A stretch of 64,000 nucleotides of DNA from Mesorhabditis belari (GCA_958450365.1 CAUEEP010000735.1:2788001-2852000); one strand, 5' to 3'. Positions 1-12,144 are shown, counted from the stretch's first letter. Numbers and translations are program-made. Notes: generated by a model from the sequence alone, not told the origin.

Positions 1-430
1 ACTCAAAACTACAGTCAGTTTTCAACTAAAAACTCAAAGATAAGGCCAGTTTTCAACAAAAAACTCAAAACTACAGCCAGTTTTCAACTAAAAACCTAAA
101 ACTACAGCCAGTTTTTAACTAAAAACCTAAAATTAAGGCCAGTTTTCAACTAAAAACTCAAAACTACAGCCGGTTGTCCACTAAAAACTCAAAGATAAGG
201 CCAGTTTTCCACTAAAAACTCAAAACTACAGCCAGTTTTCAACTAAAAACTCAAAACTAACGCTAGTTTTCATTTGATGAGCTCAATTTCTTTATTATTG
301 ACTGAGCTTTGTGATTTTTCATCGAATGATATCAAAACTATAGCCAGTTTTCAACTAAAAACTCAAAACTACAACCAGTTTTCAACTAAAAACTCAAAAC
401 TACAGCCAGCTTTCAACTAAAAACTTCAAA
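1..430. repeat. About 31-bp minisatellite
   Basis: Tandem units of the form ctcaaaactacagccagttt plus tcaactaaaaa fill the segment. They are interrupted at about 268-335 by unrelated sequence and then resume. Units differ by point changes (acagcc, ataagg, acaacc). The array runs off the left edge of the window. No coding potential. Confidence 0.9.
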
Positions 431-584
431 CTACCTTCAGACCAAAGCCGGATCGAATTCTGAAAGTTAGCCTAAACAATTCTCAGTTGATAAGCTGCCT
501 AAAGCCTTTGTTTCCTCAATTTCTCATTTTCATCCAGGCTTGTTTGGCTATTGGCTTGAAAATTACGGTTTGGAACTATAAACG

Positions 585-945
585 CTAAAAACTACAAGAT
601 CCGACTACAAATCCTTGTAAAAACGCGTAGAATAGAGATTTTTTGAAACTTTTTTTACCAAAAAATTGAGCCAACTTTAGGCTTTCGAAATCCGGGCAAA
701 AATCCGGGCAAATCAATGTTCTCTGTGTTGAGATTAAGAGCTTTTTTTAGGGTTAGTAGTTTTGTTCTATGGGAGGAGACTACAAACGGCTAAAAATAGC
801 TCGCTCTCGGGGTAGAGATGATGGATTTTCTTGATTTTGATCTCATTTGAAAGCCTAAAGTTGGCTCAATTTTTTAGTAGAAAAAGTTCCGAAAAATCTC
901 TATTCTACACGTTTTTAAAAGGGTTTGTAGTCTGTAGTTTGTTTG
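585..945. repeat. Fold-back repeat with about 100-bp arms
   Basis: The segment at about 585-690 (containing gagccaactttaggctttc) reappears as its reverse complement at about 838-945 (gaaagcctaaagttggctca). The arms also share the run with gtagaatagagattttt. A loop of about 145 bp separates them. Probably a non-autonomous DNA element. A related fragment with gactacaaatcctgg occurs near 1500. Confidence 0.7.
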
Positions 946-1639
946 GAAATCGATTTGGAAAATTCCTGATGGTAGTCATTACTTTTCACCTAATTCAAAC
1001 TGTAAAAGATGAGCGATTCGACGATTTTTGGGCGTACAGTATGGATACCATTTAAGTCCAGCAGTTTGCTCTGCTTACAATAATAATAAACTTTATTACT
1101 CTAGCAAAAGCAAATAAAGGCACCAAAAAGCCAATAAATAAGGAAATTTTAAAGCGGTTCTTTCCGTTTGTAATTCGTCTAATTGTTCTTTGTTCAAATT
1201 GTTCTTTGTTCAAATTGCCCCCCCTATTCTTCATGCGTAAATGCGAACAAAGCAAAAATCGGTTTGTGTAGCGGGTGTACCCATTGTAGCTATAAACTTT
1301 TACGAGTCTTATTTCTTTTTATTTTGAGCGTACAGTCGCGTACTCGTTACTGTTTTACTAATAATTTGGTGTAAATTGAAAGATAAACTAAACTATTATA
1401 GTCATTCGATAACCCCGAATCTCCTTTTGAAAATTAGTATAAAGTTACCGAGAACTTTCTGCGAAATGAATAACAAAATCCTTAAAAACTTGTTGGACTA
1501 CAGACTACAAATCCTGGTAACCAAAAATCGCTATTAGTTCGGCCGACTGGTGAGTTTTATCGTTGTGAATGTGCTAATAAAGTAAAGTAAGGATTAGCAA
1601 AGAAAGATTTTCAGAGAGAGAGCAAAGAAAGATTTCCAG

Positions 1640-1725
1640 ATTTCCAGAATTGAACCCTGCATCTTTGGCATTTTGGGCGGACTCTCTAACCACTGAGCCA
1701 TCCGGTAACTGTTTGGTAGAGAAGA
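1640..1725 (-). repeat. tRNA-like (pol III promoter) sequence
   Basis: The minus strand carries an A-box-like tggctcagtggttagaga and, about 35 nt later, a B-box-like gggttcaattct. It lacks a clean acceptor stem and so looks like a tRNA-derived SINE head or a decayed tRNA gene. Confidence 0.5.
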
Positions 1726-2199
1726 AAGAGGAAATACAAGGAAGAAGAGAAAGGAAGAAAGGCTAAGCCTAAGCAAAGGAAGGCTAAAATCGACGAAAAG
1801 CTCTAGGTTCTAGTTTTCTACCAAATTTAGATTAAATAGCATAAGATTAGATTAAATTAAACAAGCTGATAAGAGCCACCGCGGCTCACGCGCACTAGCC
1901 TTCAAGGCAAGCGACCTAATAACTGGTCGCAAGAAAGACCGTGATGAGGCCTCGATTTTAACTTACAATGGGATGCCCACAAAGAAGCCGTAGCACATTT
2001 ATGACGCCGTTCAAATGCCTTCAAACGTTCCAAAAATGCAAACGCCTACCAGGAAGTGTACATTTATAAATTGGAAAATTCGTTTACGTTTATAAGCTGA
2101 TAGCGTCTTAGCTTGCCAGCGGGTCAACGTTGGTTTACCCAAGGCTTTCAATCCAGCCCAACTTTGGTCTGTTTCAATAAAATATTTACAAAAATGAGA

Positions 2200-2290
2200 G
2201 AGAGCTCTTCGAAGAGTCGAACCCGATGCCTACGGTCTACCGAGTGCCTTAGAGACCAGCGCGCTAACCACTTGGCCATGCCTTCCCGTT
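2200..2290 (-). repeat. tRNA-like sequence, long variable region
   Basis: The minus strand reads atggccaagtggttagcgcg (A box), then about 45 nt later atcgggttcgactc (B box). The spacing fits a type II (Leu/Ser-like) tRNA, but I cannot pair a full anticodon stem. A tRNA-derived repeat is more likely than a working tRNA. Confidence 0.45.
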
Positions 2291-2299
2291 AGCAGCCTC

Positions 2300-3515
2300 C
2301 GAGAAGAGCAGAGCTAATAACCGTAAATACTTTAAAAGAAAGCCATTCGTACAGTCGGGTAGTTTAACTTCTTTTTAGAAAATCATGCCTAGATTTTTCC
2401 CAATTATACTTTTAGCATCAAAAAATACTACAGAATGCCCCAAAATGCATTTTTTTGGACTTGACTTGTTTAGAAACATTTTGATTTTTGATTTAGAAAC
2501 AAATTGATTTAGAATTGATCAACCTAATCAGCTAATATGTGTTTCTGTATCCTTTATTCAGGTGCCTAATTCTTTTGATTCAAAAAGAAGCAGTTAACCT
2601 CCAGGAGCACGGAGATAACGCAGGAGGTTAACTGCTGAATGACCGGGGCCCTACCCCCGGGGCCCAAGAAACCATGAAGGTTATACAGGGTGCAGTGAGG
2701 TCTCGATTTTAACAGAATTTCTAACTTTTTCTAATAATTTTAAAAAGAAACGGCTGAGCCAAATAAAAAATTGCAAAACAAAAAAGTCTTGAATTTTGGT
2801 GTAGTTTCTGGTATTTAGAATCATTTCCATCAAAAGAGATTTGATTTTTTTAGATTTTTAGCATAAGAATAAAATTCACAGAGTAATATTATAGTTTTAA
2901 ACTAGCTTTCTAACTAAAAGCTTTAGTGTAAACTATAGAAAAATACAAATCAAATCCAATAGTCCAAAGGTTTCAAGTCTAAGAAGCTAAAAAAGCGGAA
3001 TGAAGCGGCTTGGAGCGTGAGCCAATTTTTTGAGGCTCATTGGCAAGATTTGCAAGGCGAGAGGCAAGAATCAACGAATTTCTGCGAAAATAACCAAGCC
3101 AGCAAGCCAAATTCATCAAAAACTTCCTCAAAGATGTTTTCCTTGTCAATAAACCTTCAAAAATAAGGCAATGCATCAAATTTAAAGGAAAAACAAGTAA
3201 TTAGTGTTTTTTTTGCAAAAAGTTTTTATATTTTGAATTTTTCAAAAGTTTTATCAATAATAAATTAAAATTCCTTAAAGAAATTCATTTAAAGACCATA
3301 AATCTTTCATTTCTAATTGCTGACTCAAAAGAATCGGCAAAACAAATAACTAGACAATTCAAAGGAAAATTTTTCCGTGACAACTTAATTATTTCAAAAA
3401 AAATCTGAATAAAAATTTTGGCAAAAACTAGAAAAATTGTAGGGTAAATTGCTAGAAAAATTGTGCTTTGAATCTTTGAATCTTTGAATTCAATAAATCT
3501 TTGAGATTTTAGAAA
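2300..3515. other. No gene recognised
   Basis: AT-rich sequence with a small GC-rich island at about 2590-2680 (accggggccctacccccggg). I see no splice-compatible reading frame with protein-like composition. Confidence 0.5.
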
Positions 3516-3516
3516 T

Positions 3517-4147
3517 ATATGTTATGTCCGATTTAGACTCAATCTAAAACAGACGTCCGATTTAGACTCAATCTAAAACAGACGTCTGTTTTAGATTGAG
3601 TCTAAATCGGACGTCTGATTTAGACTCAGTTTTTGTTTTATTCTGAAAATTCTGAAAACTTCTGTAAAACATAAAACAACAACTGAGTCTAAATCGGACG
3701 TCTGTTTTAGACTCAAAATCTAAATCGGACGTCTGATTTAGATTGAATCTAAATCGGACGTCCGAGTTAGATTGAACTTATCGCGGACGTCCGATTTAGA
3801 TTACAGTCTATATCGGACGTCCGATTTAGACTCAATCTAAATCGGACGTCTTATATAGATTGAAAAATAATATAAACATGTTTAGTATATCTTCTTAAGC
3901 GTTTTCTGTAGTTTTCTGCATTTTTCAAAGGTCTGTTACTGTCTTTTTCTGAAAAGAAAACCCAACTATGAAATAATCAATAAAAGACCTTTGAAAATGC
4001 AGAAAACTACAGAAAACGCTTAAGAAGATATACTAAACATGTTTATATTATTGTTCAATCTATATAAGACGTCCGATTTAGATTGAGTCGTCCGATATAG
4101 ACTGTAATCTAAATCGGACGGAAATCTAAATCGGACACAACATATAT
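3517..4147. mobile_element. Palindromic element with subterminal repeat array
   Basis: The outer ends atatatgttatgtccgattt (about 3517) and aaatcggacacaacatatat (about 4127) are inverted copies. Between them are many copies in both orientations of a motif of about 18 bp, gtccgatttagactcaat, several meeting head to head. The core is a near-perfect inverted repeat with arms of about 70 bp (about 3868-3938 and 3985-4055) around a 45-bp loop. There is no transposase. It resembles a MITE whose subterminal array would bind a transposase. Confidence 0.75.
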
Positions 4148-4234
4148 AAATCTATTGGAAAAGAGAGGTTTTAATTTTAAAACTGGTAAAATGATGGAAT
4201 CTTTTAGGATAGATTCAGAAGATAAAGTGAAAAC

Positions 4235-4445
4235 GAATAAATGTGAAATGGAGAAATGGAGATAAAGAAATGGAAATAGAGAAATGGAAATGGAGGAATG
4301 GAAATGGATCATAGAGAAATGGAGGAATGGAAATGGTGGAATGGAAATGGTGGAATGGAAATCGATCATAGAGAAATGGAGAAATGGAAATAGAGAAATG
4401 GAAATAGAGAAATGAAAATGGATCATAGAGAAATGGAGGAATGAA
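4235..4445. repeat. gagaaatggaaatggaggaatg minisatellite
   Basis: Irregular tandem units built from gaaatgga and ggaatgga, with the phrase gatcatagagaaatgga recurring every 60-80 bp. The open frames across it are repeat artefacts. Confidence 0.8.
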
Positions 4446-4539
4446 AAATAAATTAAAGAAAAATGAAAACTTCTGATGGAGATTTATAACTTTTTAAGCT
4501 AAAGAAGAAGCAACCAAGGGCTGTTTGAAAAAGCCGAAA

Positions 4540-4672
4540 GCTAAGAGACAAACCAAGAGACAAACCAAGAGACAAACCAAGAGACAAACCAAGAGACAAG
4601 CCAAGGATCAAGCCAAGAGACAAGCCAAGAGACAAGCCAAGCGTCAAACCAAGCGTCAAACCAAGCCAATGC
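4540..4672. repeat. 12-bp minisatellite gagacaaaccaa
   Basis: About ten units of a 12-mer with variants gccaag and cgtcaa. Because the unit length is a multiple of three, frames stay open on both strands. The resulting KRQT-type peptide is not evidence of a gene. Confidence 0.85.
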
Positions 4673-5016
4673 TGCCAAAAAACAAATTTAAAGCAAAGAA
4701 TCATTTAGCAACCATAATGAAACGATTCAAAGAAAAAGATATTTGATTGCTCTTTATGAAAAAGCACAAAAAAGGTATGAATGCGTCGGAATGGATTCAA
4801 TTGTTTCATTGTTTTATTATGTTCTAGATGTCAAATAATTGTCAATGTACACTTCAAAATTCATAAAAAATATCTTAAAATGTTTTGCAAACAAAAAAAA
4901 GTAAAAAGGTTTTTTGGATGGATCCGACCGATAATCCGAGGAGTGGATCCGAGCCGAAAATGAATTTGATCGGTTATCTGCTCACAGATCCATAGGTCAA
5001 AAAGGAATTTGAGTGA

Positions 5017-5465
5017 ACTTTTACACAGAATAATCTGGAGAGAAATGAAAGTTGTAAAATGCTTAAATTTAAACAATAGCTTTTTAAGTTGCCACCCAGC
5101 TAGCATAAAAAATATCCTTCCATTGAAATCCTTCTACTGGAAGAAAAGTAATTTCACTAAACTTTTACACAGAATAATCTGGAGAGAAATGAAAATTGTA
5201 AAATGCTTAAATTTAAACAATAGCTTTTTAAGTTGCCACCCAGCTAGCATAAAAAATATCCTTCCATTGAAATCCTTCTACTGGAAGAAGAGTAATTTCA
5301 CTAAACTTTTACACAGCATCATCTGGAGAGAAATGAAAGTTGTAAAATGCTTAAATTTAAACAATAACTTTTTAAGTTGCCACCCAACTAGCATAAAAAA
5401 TATTCTTTCATCCAAATCCTTCCACTGGAAGAAGAGTAATTTCACTAAACTTTTACACAGAATAA
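5017..5465 (+). repeat. Three 144-bp tandem copies with an open frame
   Basis: The phrase acttttacacagaataatct starts at 5017, 5161, 5305 and again at 5449, giving an exact 144-bp period. Copies 1 and 2 are nearly identical and copy 3 carries several changes. The plus-strand frame from 5009 to 5470 stays open, giving three 48-residue repeats (each with CLNLNN and SFLSCHP-like segments). There is no recognised domain, signal peptide or conserved neighbour, so I treat this as a minisatellite. Confidence 0.7.
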
Positions 5466-5997
5466 TCTAAAGAGATTCTTCTTCCGTCGGTGCCGAGCCT
5501 GTTACAACACGTTTCCAAAAAACTTCTACAAAGAATTAAAAGACGAAAAATTCCATCGTTTTCTTTCTAAAATCGAAATAATCTTGCTTTTTAGCTAGCT
5601 GGATTGGAATTTTAAAAAAAGTTATTTAATTCTTCAAAAGTGTGATGACAATTTGAGCATAATAAACCAGGAAGTGAATTTTTTTTGAAAAATTCTCTGC
5701 TCACAAATCATTGCTTTAATTCCCTGAAGAATTTTTGCTTAAAAGAAAATGATTTAATCGGATTTGGTCTAATAAAAGACATCTTGAACGTAAAGAAATT
5801 TTTTAGATTCGATTCTAAAGTTAAAACTAGTTAAGTTAACAAATTGCCCAAAGGATTGTGACGTGAAAATCGTGGAAAAAGGCTAATCATTTGAGGGTAA
5901 TCGTTTGGAAAACGATCACTTTCGCGTTTCTTTTACTTTTTTTTCGTTAATAGAATTTAAATAGAGGACTCTGGACAAAATAACGAGATTGATGTCG

Positions 5998-7296
5998 AAA
6001 AAGTGCGGGCAAAATGGAATTAAAATGGAATTTCGTTGAATTAAACTGAAAATGGAATTGAAATGTTTAGAAAGAGTTTTAAAAAGTTCAAACGTTCAAA
6101 AAGATTTCAAATTCTGGAAGATTTAAAGAGTTTTTAATAAAAAAAGAGAAAATTACGGAGATTTTGTTGACAATTTTCGAACAAAATAAAGAATTTTGAA
6201 GATTTTCGACGAAATCTTGGGATTTATTTGGATTTTGAATGAGTCACAGGATTGGTTAGATTACTTTTTACGTTTTGTAACTGATTGTAATAGATGAAAT
6301 TTGGGAAATTTTGTTGACATCAGTCTTGGACAACGCGCGCCTTATGAGCAGGGGCCTTAGAGCGCCTTATGAGCGCCTTATCTTGTTGTTAGCACCAAAT
6401 TTAATTTAACAAACCAAATTAACAGGTTTAAGTCCGGCGATGACGGTGGCCACTGATTGTAACAGATGAAATTTGGGAAATTTTGTTGGTATCAGTCTTG
6501 CACAACGCGCGCCTTATGAGCAGGGGCCTTATGAGCGCCTTATGAGCGCCTTATGAGCGCCTTATGAGCGCCTTATGAGCGCCTTATGAGCGCCTTATGA
6601 GCGCCTTATGAGCGCCTTATGAGCGCCTTATGAGCGCCTTATGAGCGCCTTATGAGCGCCTTATGAGCGCCTTATGAGCGCCTTATGAGCGCCTTATGAG
6701 CGCCTTATGAGCGCCTTATGAGCGCCTTATGAGCGCCTTATGAGCGCCTTATGAGCGCCTTATGAGCGCCTTATGAGCGCCTTATGAGCGCCTTATGAGC
6801 GCCTTATGAGCGCCTTATGAGCGCCTTATGAGCGCCTTATGAGCGCCTTATGAGCGCCTTATGAGCGCCTTATCTTGTTGTTAGCACCAAATTTTGATGC
6901 AGATTTGTACCCAATGTGACTTTGAGCCCTATAAATTGAAACGATTGAATGGGGAGAATGAAGAATTGATTTTGGAGCCATTAATCGTCGAGAAATATCA
7001 AGTGGAGCGTTTCCTTTTGATGCATATTCCGGGCAAAATGGAATTAAAATGGAATTTCGTTGGATTAAACTGAAATTGGAATTGAAATGTTTAGAAAGAG
7101 TTTTAAAAAAGTTCAAACGTTCAAAAAGATTTCAAATTCTGGAAGATTTGAAGAGTTTTTAATAAAAAAAGAGAAAATTACGGAGATTTTGTTGAAAATT
7201 TTCGAATAAAGTAAAGAATTTTGGAGATTTTCGACGAAATCTTGGGATTTATTTGGATTTTGAATGAGTCACAGGATTGGTTAGATTACTTTTTTT
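5998..7296. repeat. About 275-bp direct repeat flanking an array
   Basis: The block 5998-6274 (gggcaaaatggaattaaaat through gagtcacaggattggttaga) is repeated at 7028-7296 with few changes. The end of the block recurs at about 7440-7500 and 9045-9125, where it is followed by a transposon-end-like phrase, aatgtcccaaaattacccgg. A second phrase (gatgaaatttgggaaatttt) is duplicated at about 6290 and 6465. Dispersed non-autonomous repeat; no protein. Confidence 0.7.
6525..6872. repeat. 11-bp minisatellite gcgccttatga
   Basis: More than 30 nearly invariant copies of gcgccttatga, bounded on both sides by the phrase ccttatcttgttgttagcac (about 6367 and 6866). The uniformity suggests recent expansion. 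Confidence 0.95.
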
Positions 7297-7650
7297 ACTA
7301 TAAAAAGTTTTCCGTATGCTGTAACACAGGCAGCAAGCCATTTCGGAAAAGCATCAACAGTGGGGGAAAGGTAGGGGACATTGATTTCATTGCCAAGCTT
7401 TCTGAAGGGATTTTCTTAAGTGAATCGATATTGAAATGAGATTTTCGACGAAATCTTGGGATTTATTTGAATTTTGAATGAGTCACAGGATTGTTTAGAT
7501 TACTTTTTTTAGACTTTTAGGCTTTTAGGCTACTACAGGATGTCCCAAAATTACCCGGAACTATACAACCGGATTGGTTAGATTGGTTAGATTACTTTTT
7601 ACGTTTTTACTAGTTACTTTTTAGATCTGGATTCAATTAAAACAGAATTA

Positions 7651-8012
7651 CCGTATTTACTCTATTAGTATTTACTATTTTTTCAATCCCCTTCCAGACG
7701 ACGCCACTATTAGAGAGGACCCCACTATTAGAGAAATTTAAAAGAACATAAAACCAAAGTTTTAAATTGAAAAGATATCAATTTTTCTCCGAAATTCTTG
7801 ACAAAACAAGTTTGGCTTCATATTTTATTTAGCTTTAACCGTAAAAAAACATTAACAAACAGTAAAAGAACTAATCCAAGAGATCAACAATTGATGTATC
7901 ACTTTCGTTACCAATATCTTCTTCCAATTCGAGGGGACCCCACTATTTTTTCAACCCCCCTCCAGACGACCCCACTATTAGAGAGGACCCCACTAATAGA
8001 GTAAATACGGTA
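7651..8012. mobile_element. MITE with taccgtatttactc ends
   Basis: A 360-bp element that starts taccgtatttactctattag and ends ctaatagagtaaatacggta, so TA flanks inverted termini of at least 18 bp. The subterminal phrase ccccactattagagagga is repeated at both ends. The termini belong to the same family as the nested element at 38,015-39,145, which carries a CENP-B-type DNA-binding segment. Confidence 0.8.
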
Positions 8013-8384
8013 TGTTAAAATCACGAATTTCTGCTTGAGAGCAAAAAAAATAAAGCTTTAAAAGATTTATAAAAAAACGATACAACCGAAGTTTATAAAA
8101 TCATTTCTATTTAAAAATTCTAGTTCTATTTTAAAATCATTTCTTCTTAAATCAAAAAGTAAAAACATAACTATTTATTCTTTAGCAAGATAAATAACGA
8201 GATAGACAAGATAAATAGCTTTTTTAAAAAGTTTTCCATGATGCCTTTCGTAGTTTGACTGCGCACCAAAATGTGCAGCGCGTGAGAACCGATGGGGCAA
8301 TGATTATTTAGATATTTTATTCAGAATCTAGCACAATCACTAATCTAGCGAGAATCAATCGTTTGTTAAGAATAAATAGAATCA

Positions 8385-8890
8385 ATCGTTGGTTCAGTGT
8401 TTTCTGAAACACTGAACAAACGATTGATTGAGCCAACGATTGAGCATCAATCGCATCAATCGCATCAATCGCATCAATCGCATCAATCGCATCAATCGCA
8501 TCAATCGCATCAATCGCATCAATCGCATCAATCGCATCAATCGCATCAATCGCATCAATCGCATCAATCGCATCAATCGCATCAATCGCATCAATCGCAT
8601 CAATCGCATCAATCGCATCAATCGCATCAATCGCATCAATCGCATCAATGCATCAATCGCATCAATCGCATCAATCGCATCAATCGCATCAATCGCATCA
8701 ATCGCATCAATCGCATCAATCGCATCAATCGCATCAATCGCATCAATCGCATCAATCGCATCAATCGCATCAATCGCATCAATCGCATCAATCGCATCAA
8801 TCGCATCAATCGCATCAATCGCATCAATCGCATCAATCGCATCAATCGCATCAATCGCATCAATCGCATCAATCGCATCAATCGCATCCA
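8385..8890. repeat. Hairpin followed by 9-bp array gcatcaatc
   Basis: A hairpin at about 8386-8426 (caatcgttggttcagtgttt paired with aaacactgaacaaacgattg) leads directly into about 48 copies of gcatcaatc (8445-8890), broken once near 8648. Six frames stay open (peptides such as HQSHQS and MRLMRL) because the period is nine. None is a believable protein. Confidence 0.95.
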
Positions 8891-9294
8891 AAAAAAAATT
8901 GGGCTCTGTCTCTTTTTATTACACAAACGATCTTTAGAGGAAGGAAAAGAGAATCAGAGATCAATCAGAAATCAGAAATCAGAGATATTCATAATCAAAG
9001 CATTAAATAAGATTTCACAGAAAAGAGCTACTTTTCTGAGCAGGAGTAAAGAATTTTGGGGATTTTCGACGAGATCTTGGGATTTATTTGAATTTTGAAT
9101 GAGTCACAGGTTTGTTTAGATTACTTTTTTTAGGCTTTTTTACTACAGAATGTCCCAAAATTACCCGGAACTATAAAACCGAAGTTTTTAAGATCATTTC
9201 TTCTTAAATCAAAAAGTAAAAACATAACTATTTATTCTTTAGCAAGATAAATAACAAGATAAACAAGATAAATAGCTTTTTTAAAAAGTCTTTT

Positions 9295-9335
9295 ATGTGC
9301 TGTAACACAGGCCAATGCTTGTGTTACAGCACATG
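9295..9335. repeat. Perfect short hairpin
   Basis: tgtgctgtaacacaggc and gcttgtgttacagcaca form a stem of about 16 bp around a short loop. Part of the arm also occurs at about 7315. Likely the centre of a small fold-back repeat. Confidence 0.7.
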
Positions 9336-9859
9336 AAAGTCAAATGAACTCTAAATGGCCAAAGCCATTGAAATTTAGACTAAACAAATTTATCTTTATA
9401 TGAAAATCGACTATAAGATTGACTAAAGAGAGAAAAAAACCTTTACAGACTGTTTTGAAAAAAAAACAGACTAATAAAACCATGATCACATGATAAAATA
9501 AACCCGAAAAACAAACCTCTCATTTGAAGATGTTTGGTTTAAAATTTAGAGTCCATTTGACTCAACAAGGCACTTCAGACACGGCTTGAGAAAGAAAAAA
9601 ATTGTTAATTGAATGGTGTTTCAAAGATCGAAAAACAATAGAATTCAAATTGAAAAGAAGGAATCGAATGGGGAAAAGTGATCCCTGGGAATTGGATGAG
9701 AATTGGAGTCAAGATTTTGCTACAACTCTGGTTAGAGATTAACTAGGGAAAGGTACAAACTTATTTACTGTCGATATATCTAAATGGGGATTAGCCAGCA
9801 ATTGTTGTAGATAAGCCTTCATTCATTTTATTGTTTCTTGGAAAGTTTGTGGGGTTTCA

Positions 9860-10220
9860 GAAGTAAGCAGGCAAGATCAGAAGCCAAGTCAGAAGTTAAG
9901 TCAGAGCCAAGTTAAGAAGTCAAGTCAAAAGCCGAGTCAAAAGCCAAGTCAGAAACCAAGTCAGAAACCAATTCAGAAACCAAGTCAGAGCCAAGTTAAG
10001 AAGTCCAGTCAAAAGCCGAGTCAGAAGCCAAGTCAGAAACCAAGTCAGAAACCAAGTCAGAGCCAAGTTAAGAAGTCCAGTCAAAAGCCGAGTCAGAAGC
10101 CAAGTCAAAAGCCAACATCAGAAGCCAAGTCAGAAGTCAAGTCAGAAGTCAAGTCAGAAGTCAAGTCAGAAGTCAAGTCAGAAGTCAAGTCAGAAGTCAA
10201 GTCAGAAGCCAACATCAGAA
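9860..10220. repeat. aagccaagtcag minisatellite
   Basis: Tandem units of about 12-15 bp (cagaagccaagt, cagaagtcaagt), including a higher-order repeat of about 70 bp (gagccaagttaagaagtcca). Open frames across it are artefacts. Confidence 0.9.
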
Positions 10221-10464
10221 GCCTGATCCTGGGCTGGGCCCAAGTTTAAGGCTCTGGCCCAAACTTACAGGCTTGCCCACTAGGGAAAGGCACGAACTCA
10301 AGGTGCACTTTTGTCTGGACACCATATAGAATTGGGTATGAGGAATCCGAATCCAAAATCAAAAGCTGCCAAATGACTTTCCAAGTGTGTAAAACTTCAA
10401 TCGAGAATCAAAATGGATACTTTAAAAGGCTCCTTTCTAAAGGAGACGAGCTACGTTGTTGGCG

Positions 10465-10545
10465 AGCTACGTTGACGAGCTACGTTATCCTAGTGGATAA
10501 CGCATTAGGATCGCAGGATCAAGGTTCAATCCCTGATGCAGTTTT
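10465..10545 (+). repeat. tRNA-like sequence
   Basis: The plus strand has tatcctagtggataacgc (A-box-like) and caaggttcaatccctg (B-box-like) about 30 nt apart, preceded by a triplicated gagctacgtt. Probably a tRNA-derived SINE head. Confidence 0.45.
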
Positions 10546-10724
10546 GTGTTTTTATTTTGAAGCAACTTCTCTATGCTCGAGGCTCGATCTCTCCAAGGCT
10601 AGTAAGCAAGAAAAGAGTCAAAGCTAGAGTTGTCAAAAGTCAAAAGTCAAAAGATTTGTTCTTTCTAGTTTAACTGTTTGGCAATTGAATTGATTTCTCT
10701 ACAGTAGTTGAAAGAATTTACATT

Positions 10725-10905
10725 TAAAGTTGCACTCAAAGCTGTCTACACAGCTCAAAGCAGTTTAAAGTTGCAATCAAAGCTGTCTACACAGCTCAAA
10801 GCACTTTAAAATGCAATCAAAGCTGTCTACACAGCTCAAAGCAGTTTAAAGTTGCAATCAAAGCTGTCTACACAGCTCAAATCACTTTAAAATGCAATCA
10901 AAGCT
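10725..10905. repeat. About 40-bp tandem repeat
   Basis: Four to five copies of caatcaaagctgtctacaca plus gctcaaagcagtttaaagtt. After the array (10,906-11,690) I see only AT-rich sequence without a supported gene. Confidence 0.85.
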
Positions 10906-11699
10906 GCCTCTGGATTGACTTTTCTGATGTTCGGCTGATCTAGAACAACTCTGAGATCGGATTCAGGGATTTTTAGAGGTGAGACTTTGAAATGAAATCT
11001 AATACTAATAATTTTTGCCTTTAAAATGAAATAGAAGATCTAATCTCTAGAAAAAAAGCTTTTAACAGTTATAAGAAATATAGAAGAACAACTGAATTTT
11101 GTGGAATGGGTTAAATCTTATTCTTTAAGTAATGTTTAACGTGATCTAAGCTCATCAAGCTCATCGTGATCTAAGCTCATTAAAGATTTAAATCAAAGTT
11201 TTAATGTTCATTAGAAAGTTTATTGAAAAGTCTTCAAGAAACCTCAAAAACTTCTCAAAAATCTCTCAAAAACCTCTCAAAAAAAAAGCTCTCAAATTCC
11301 TAGAATGGGCGGGTTTTTGGCGAGAGAAAAAAAGGGAAAACGTGTGAATGTTTACTTCAATAAATCTAACAATTAGACGAAAGAAATCCAAGAATTATTC
11401 AAGTCACATGATACAAAAATCAAAAGAAAAGAAAGATAAAGAAAAGATGGAAAAATGAGAACAATTAGGATGATGGGGTGGTTAAGTTGAAGTTCGGAGG
11501 GAAGAAATTTGAGCTGTAGTCAGAATTTGAGCTGTAGTCGATCAGAAGCTGTTTGAGAAAGCTGGGTTTTTGTTGGGGCAAAAAAAGCAGAGAATTTGAG
11601 GTTGAATGTAAAGAAATTTGAAACATTTGGCAAGTTTTGATCTTGAAAAACATGTTTAGAAGAGTTGGAAACTTTAAAGCTTTGAATCATTCATAGAAA

Positions 11700-12110
11700 T
11701 TGATAGGAGTTCATCGAAATTCATCGAAATTCATCGAAAATTCATAGAATTCATCGTAACTCATCGGAAAATGACGGGTTTTGACACGTTTTTCGAAATT
11801 CGATAATCTGTAACCCATTTTCTTGTACAATAGCCCAGTCACCAGCTACAGTAGCTCAGTTTCTTGTACAGTAACTCAGTCACTAGCTACAACAACCCAT
11901 TTTCTTGTACAGTAACCCAGTCACTAACTACAGTAATCCTCGTTTGAGTTCTTGTACCAGACTAAGTCTTGTTTAGAGACAGTAGCCCAGTCCACTGGGT
12001 ACAGTAATCCTCATTTTGGCTTCCTGTACAAGACTGACTTCAGTAAACCAGCTTTCTGGATTATTGTCCAAAAACTGGTACAGTGGCCTAGCTTCTAGAA
12101 AGTATTACTA
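11700..12110. repeat. Diverged tandem repeats
   Basis: A short run of attcatcgaa units (11,705-11,765) is followed by irregular units of 30-45 bp containing cagtaacccagtcactagct (11,825-12,100). Confidence 0.7.
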
Positions 12111-12144
12111 TGGCAAGGTATAAAGCCCTACTTTGGCAGCAATG

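Noticed and set aside
4525..4746. Basic KRQTKRQT peptide, histone-tail-like
   Set aside because: A 12-bp tandem repeat; no start context, splice structure or conserved domain.
8394..9098. Long open frames (HQSHQS, MRLMRL, INRINR peptides) on both strands
   Set aside because: They are translations of a 9-bp satellite; the period is a multiple of three, so all frames stay open.
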